From: JAHBNG01 sp039028975
Lineage (GTDB): Bacteria > Chloroflexota > Anaerolineae > Caldilineales > Caldilineaceae
NCBI GenBank assembly: GCA_039028975.1
Contig: JBCCHB010000044.1
Span: 1 to 64,000, forward strand
Reading direction: 5' to 3'
Length of the DNA: 64,000 nt
Position numbers and translations under genes: made by a program. The notes beneath the pieces are model-generated. The model saw only the letters and a list, made by a program, of their open reading frames with translations, was not told the DNA's origin and made no database searches. The first letter of the stretch is position 1. Each line of letters opens with the position of its first letter. Shown here piece by piece: positions 61,111-64,000 of the stretch.

Positions 61111-61443
61111 ATGAAACAGTGGGTAAAGGTAGCCCAAAGCAAGGATTTCGTCGACAATAGAGGCGGCTGTGTCAAAATTGGTGATGAACAGATTGCAATT
61201 TTCAATTTCAATAAAGACGAATGGTATGCTGTACAAAATTTGTGCCCTCATGAGCAACGGATGGTATTAGCTCGTGGCCTGATTGGTGATGCTCAGGGTA
61301 CACCCAAGATTGCTTGTCCACTGCACAAAAACAGTTTTTGTTTGCGTACAGGGAAGCATATGGGGGGTCAAGAAGAATTTCAGCTGACTACATATCCGAT
61401 AAAGGAAAACGAGGGATTCGTCTATTTAGAAATCGATCTATAG
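61111..61443 (+). CDS. nirD: Nitrite reductase small subunit
   Basis: A 110-residue Rieske-fold protein starting MKQWVKVAQSKDFVDN. Two Rieske loops are visible: CPHEQRMVLARG (Cys-x-His) and ACPLHKNSFCLRTG (Cys-x2-His), so the [2Fe-2S] ligands appear intact, whereas many NirD proteins have lost them. NirD assists NirB. A word-repeat spacer (GGCAAGTGGTAAGTGGCAAG and its loose inverse) separates it from nirB by 94 bases. Confidence 0.9.
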   Translation: MKQWVKVAQSKDFVDNRGGCVKIGDEQIAIFNFNKDEWYAVQNLCPHEQRMVLARGLIGDAQGTPKIACPLHKNSFCLRTGKHMGGQEEFQLTTYPIKENEGFVYLEIDL

Positions 61444-61452
61444 ATCTTCGCC

Positions 61453-61522
61453 AACAGATTCCTCAGATTGCTTTCTCTCCCCCCATTATCTGTAAAATCT
61501 GAGGAATCTCTCAAATCTGTTG
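61453..61522. terminator. Long word hairpin after nirD
   Basis: GATTCCTCAGATT (61457-61469) is perfectly inverted as AATCTGAGGAATC (61496-61508), and an outer CAACAGATT pairs with AATCTGTTG (to 61522). The arms are built from iterated CAGATT words. It lies 10 bases after nirD and probably ends or protects the nirBD transcript. The T-tract is absent. Confidence 0.6.
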
Positions 61523-62251
61523 ATAATGATATACCGAAACGCCAAGCCCCTAACAATGTCACCGACCTATATGACCTGGTTTGGCGAATGCTCCGACAAC
61601 ACTTTCTGCTCATTGCCTGACTCCTGCTGACAGCCTTACTTGGCATACCTCGGTCGCCTTCTCTACAATTTACGTAATCGCCATATCCCATTCACCTGGC
61701 CCCTGGTAGCATCTGCCAAGGTATGCCATTGGACAGATTGCATCTTTCAATTCTGAGAACTCCAGATGCATATCAATGCATTCATCATACCAACCGATGT
61801 GACTACCCAACTGTAGTTGGCCAGAAAAGTTCCGCCCTCGTTTTCTGGAATTTCCCAGAAGGGATGGGACTGAAGTCTTGGCAAGACTTTTCAGGCGAAG
61901 TATATCTACCGCTTGCAACACCTCGCCCATGTGCACATCGCACAACAAAATCATTTGTCTCGCTGTCATAATTCCTTATAAAACATCAAAAAATTTGACG
62001 ATCGACAAATCGATGTACATTTTGCACTATCTAAATTATGCTGTTTTGTCCATATTGACTCTTTCACTCTTCCTTATTGTCATTATACTGAATGAATGTC
62101 AATGCTGCTTGTTTGCCTCGACTTTAGTCAAAAACATTAGGTTGTAGTGAGTTCTGGCATGCCCCGTGCCAAGCTTAGGCGTACTCATTGTGAGTGCTCT
62201 GCATCTGTGATTTAATCATAGAGTAGGCATTCCAGCCAACAAGTGCACTAT

Positions 62252-62302
62252 TTCTACACCACGCATATTCTACAAAACACATTCTACAAGAAATCTTCTA
62301 CA
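62252..62302 (+). promoter_or_regulatory. Four TTCTACA direct repeats upstream of narK
   Basis: TTCTACA occurs at 62252-62258, 62268-62274, 62282-62288 and 62296-62302, with spacings of 16, 14 and 14 bases. The last is 26 bases before the narK start. Such iterons suggest a cooperative binding site for a nitrate- or nitrogen-responsive regulator or a leader-binding antiterminator, but no known box matches. Confidence 0.5.
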
Positions 62303-62328
62303 AAGGATCACGGAAAGGAATTGAAGCA

Positions 62329-63678
62329 ATGGATTTTAAGAATAAAGCGACTAAGATCGACTTATTTAGCTTTAGCACTCCTCCGATGCGGGCATTCCAC
62401 GTTACTTGGTTTGCCTTCTTTCTCTGCTTTTTCGGCTGGTTTGGTATTGTTCCTCTTATGAAAGGGGACAATGGTGTGATTGCGACCATCGGTTTGACGC
62501 CTGCGCAGGTTGGAAACTCGGTAATTGCTGCCGTGTCACTCACCATTATTGCTCGCTTGCTTATCGGTCCCATGTGTACTCGATTTGGCTCACGTAAGGT
62601 ATACACAGGGCTGCTGATTCTTGGTTCGCTGCCTGTTATGCTCATCGGTCTTTCCCAGACGCCAACCCAGTTCATTATTGCCCGTGTTCTCATTGGCGTT
62701 ATTGGCGCCTCATTTGTAATTACTCAGTATCACACCAGCGTTATGTTTGCCCCCAACATTGTGGGCACCGCCAATGCGACAACTGCCGGGTGGGGAAACT
62801 TGGGCGGTGGTGTGACTCAAGCCGTTATGCCTCTCATCTTGGCTGCCGTACTGACCTTTGTGCCTGCGGCAATTGGTTGGCGAGTGGCAATGGTCGTCCC
62901 TGGTTTGGCCATGCTCGTGACGGCTGCTGCTTACTGGTTCTTGACTCAAGATGCTCCGGATGGGAACTACACAGAGTTGCGCGCACGGGGTGAAATGCCT
63001 GAAGCTAAGGATACAAATGGCACCTTTATGGAAGCCATCAAGGATAAGCGGGTTATTGCTCTCTTCTTTATCTATGCTGCTTGCTTCGGTATCGAGCTAA
63101 CGATTAATGGTACGGCTGCCCTGTACTTCTTTGATAAGTTTGGTCTGAGCCTAGCCACTGCGGGACTAGTAGCTAGCCTTTTTGGCCTAATGAACATCTT
63201 TGCACGATCCATGGGCGGTATCTTTAGCGACATGTTGAACAAAAGCGGCGGTTTAAAAGGCCGAGTGCGATTTCTATTCTTGTGCTTATTCTTGGAAGGC
63301 ATTGCGCTTGTGGTCTTTGCCAATATGGGTGTACTCGCAGTCGCGATTCCCTCTCTAATCATCTTTAGTCTCTTTGTGCAGATGTCAGAAGGTGCCACCT
63401 ATGCCATTGTTCCCTACATCAACAAACGGGCATTGGGGGCGATTTCCGGAATCGTTGGTGCAGGTGGTAATTTTGGCGCCATGTTGGCTGGATTCCTTTT
63501 CCGCCGCGGTACTGATTTTTATTCTCAATCGTACATGATATTGGGTATTTTGGTGGCAATCTGTGCCTTCCTCGCCTTCATGGTTCGCTTCTCGGAAGAA
63601 GAAGAGAAGGCTGCTGCAGAGGAGACAGCTGCCCGGTTGGCGGATACACCTGATGGGGCACTTGTTGGGGCAGATTGA
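62329..63678 (+). CDS. narK: NarK-type nitrate/nitrite MFS transporter
   Basis: A 449-residue membrane protein of the NNP family with GGAAAGGAA before its ATG. WFAFFLCFFGWFGIVPLM is the first helix, RLLIGPMCTRFGSRKVYTGL the loop-2/3 motif, and AGWGNLGGGVTQAVMP and GAISGIVGAGGNFGAM are the two nitrate-signature segments with conserved glycines. An Arg in RLLIGP and a second in helix 8 bind substrate in known NarK proteins. It imports nitrate and/or exports nitrite. Its place between nirBD and a nitrate reductase indicates uptake for assimilation. Confidence 0.9.
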   Translation: MDFKNKATKIDLFSFSTPPMRAFHVTWFAFFLCFFGWFGIVPLMKGDNGVIATIGLTPAQVGNSVIAAVSLTIIARLLIGPMCTRFGSRKVYTGLLILGSLPVMLIGLSQTPTQFIIARVLIGVIGASFVITQYHTSVMFAPNIVGTANATTAGWGNLGGGVTQAVMPLILAAVLTFVPAAIGWRVAMVVPGLAMLVTAAAYWFLTQDAPDGNYTELRARGEMPEAKDTNGTFMEAIKDKRVIALFFIYAACFGIELTINGTAALYFFDKFGLSLATAGLVASLFGLMNIFARSMGGIFSDMLNKSGGLKGRVRFLFLCLFLEGIALVVFANMGVLAVAIPSLIIFSLFVQMSEGATYAIVPYINKRALGAISGIVGAGGNFGAMLAGFLFRRGTDFYSQSYMILGILVAICAFLAFMVRFSEEEEKAAAEETAARLADTPDGALVGAD

Positions 63679-63802
63679 GGTATGCCGATTAGCTTATACG
63701 CAGCCCTGTTTGAAAACCCGAGTTTGCCAGAGCCTCTACAGGAGAGAGCAAGCTCGGGCTTTCAAAGCGACCGCAGTTTATCAATCAGTGAATAGTTGAT
63801 AC

Positions 63803-64000
63803 ATGATGCAATCTCAAAATGATTCTACTCACCAAAACGGGCGTGTGACGGAAAGAGGCACCCAGTACAATACCTATTGTCCATACTGTGGTGTCGGGTG
63901 TGGATTACGAGTCAGTGTCGCAGATGGGCAGGTAACAAAGGTGGCGGGTAATCCAGAGCATCCCTCGACTCTGGGTGAGCTCTGTCTCAAACCAATTCAC
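63803..64000 (+). CDS. Molybdopterin nitrate reductase, N-terminus (partial)
   Basis: The ATG at 63803 (a second ATG follows immediately) opens 66 visible residues before the window ends. TYCPYCGVGCGLRVSV carries the first three [4Fe-4S] cysteines (C-x2-C-x3-C) and GELCLKP the fourth, as in assimilatory nitrate reductases (NasA/NarB) and formate dehydrogenases. Context behind nirBD and narK favours an assimilatory nitrate reductase. No Tat signal is present, consistent with a cytoplasmic enzyme. The symbol is left open because most of the gene is outside. Confidence 0.85.
   Translation, partial: MMQSQNDSTHQNGRVTERGTQYNTYCPYCGVGCGLRVSVADGQVTKVAGNPEHPSTLGELCLKPIH

Larger units (their letters stand above)
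61444..62328. other. Long gene-free stretch between nirD and narK
   Basis: 885 bases. The left end has the large hairpin after nirD. 61670-61971 is open on both strands without family similarity, and I do not call a gene. The right end holds four TTCTACA repeats and the ribosome site of narK. TATACT at ~62085 could be a -10 box but no good -35 was found. Confidence 0.45.

Noticed and set aside
61670..61971. Overlapping open stretches on both strands after nirD
   Set aside because: Neither translation looks like a known protein; codon use is unlike neighbouring genes.
62054..62092. TTGACT ... TATACT as the narK promoter
   Set aside because: The spacer is 23 bases, too long for a sigma-70 promoter.

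Overview
The window looks like chromosomal DNA of a free-living, probably Chloroflexota (Anaerolineae/Caldilineae-like) bacterium. This is inferred from gene content, not from a marker gene: an F420-type luciferase-like oxidoreductase, a TCAF/M60-like giant secreted protein, a WapA/SpvB-like giant Rhs protein with a Sec signal, an ATPase-less sugar ABC cassette, many intergenic hairpins built of short iterated words, and a short LP-rich motif in both giant exported proteins. I saw no rRNA, tRNA, CRISPR array or intact transposase.

Layout. 1-5265: end of an unrecognised gene; an MFS exporter with an ArsR-like regulator and a palindromic operator between them; an SDR oxidoreductase; a PD-(D/E)XK-like protein; a MITE-like element ending next to a good promoter. 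5266-12778: a carbohydrate cassette (lipoprotein sugar-binding protein, two permeases, Gfo/Idh/MocA dehydrogenase, MetE-like methyltransferase, HIT protein, small membrane protein, sugar epimerase). 12771-21536: Rpn-like nuclease, an MsrQ-like haem membrane protein fused to a duplicated-domain lipoprotein, a phosphoesterase, a small P-loop kinase, a nucleotidyltransferase, a VapBC-like pair, an amidohydrolase and a VOC protein.

21872-45598 is the accessory core: a 1934-residue M60-like cell-surface protein, then a 4369-residue Rhs protein (signal peptide, PKD, SpvB-like/YD repeats, long Ig-like array, Rhs core, toxin tip) followed by an array of toxin cassettes: tip 1 plus its candidate immunity gene; an orphan tip 2 with Rhs core, Hint autoprocessing domain and CdiA-like nuclease tip, plus immunity gene; a decayed tip 3 with nonsense and frameshift mutations, plus an intact immunity gene; and further Rhs debris. 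Homologous Rhs sequence restarts after immunity gene 1, which suits tip swapping by recombination. The giant Rhs gene also carries several genome-wide repeat words read in frame.

45954-58042: a truncated replication-relaxation-like gene, a DUF3500 Tat protein, a frameshifted M20 amidohydrolase, divergent RDD and SpoIIM-like membrane genes whose start codons overlap, an unknown gene, a fasciclin-DUF3105 lipoprotein, a DtxR-type regulator with a cytochrome b5-like protein, a VOC protein, an MFS transporter, an LLM oxidoreductase and a small membrane protein. 58521-64000: assimilatory nitrate reduction (nirB, nirD, a NarK transporter with direct repeats upstream, and the start of a molybdopterin nitrate reductase running off the right edge).
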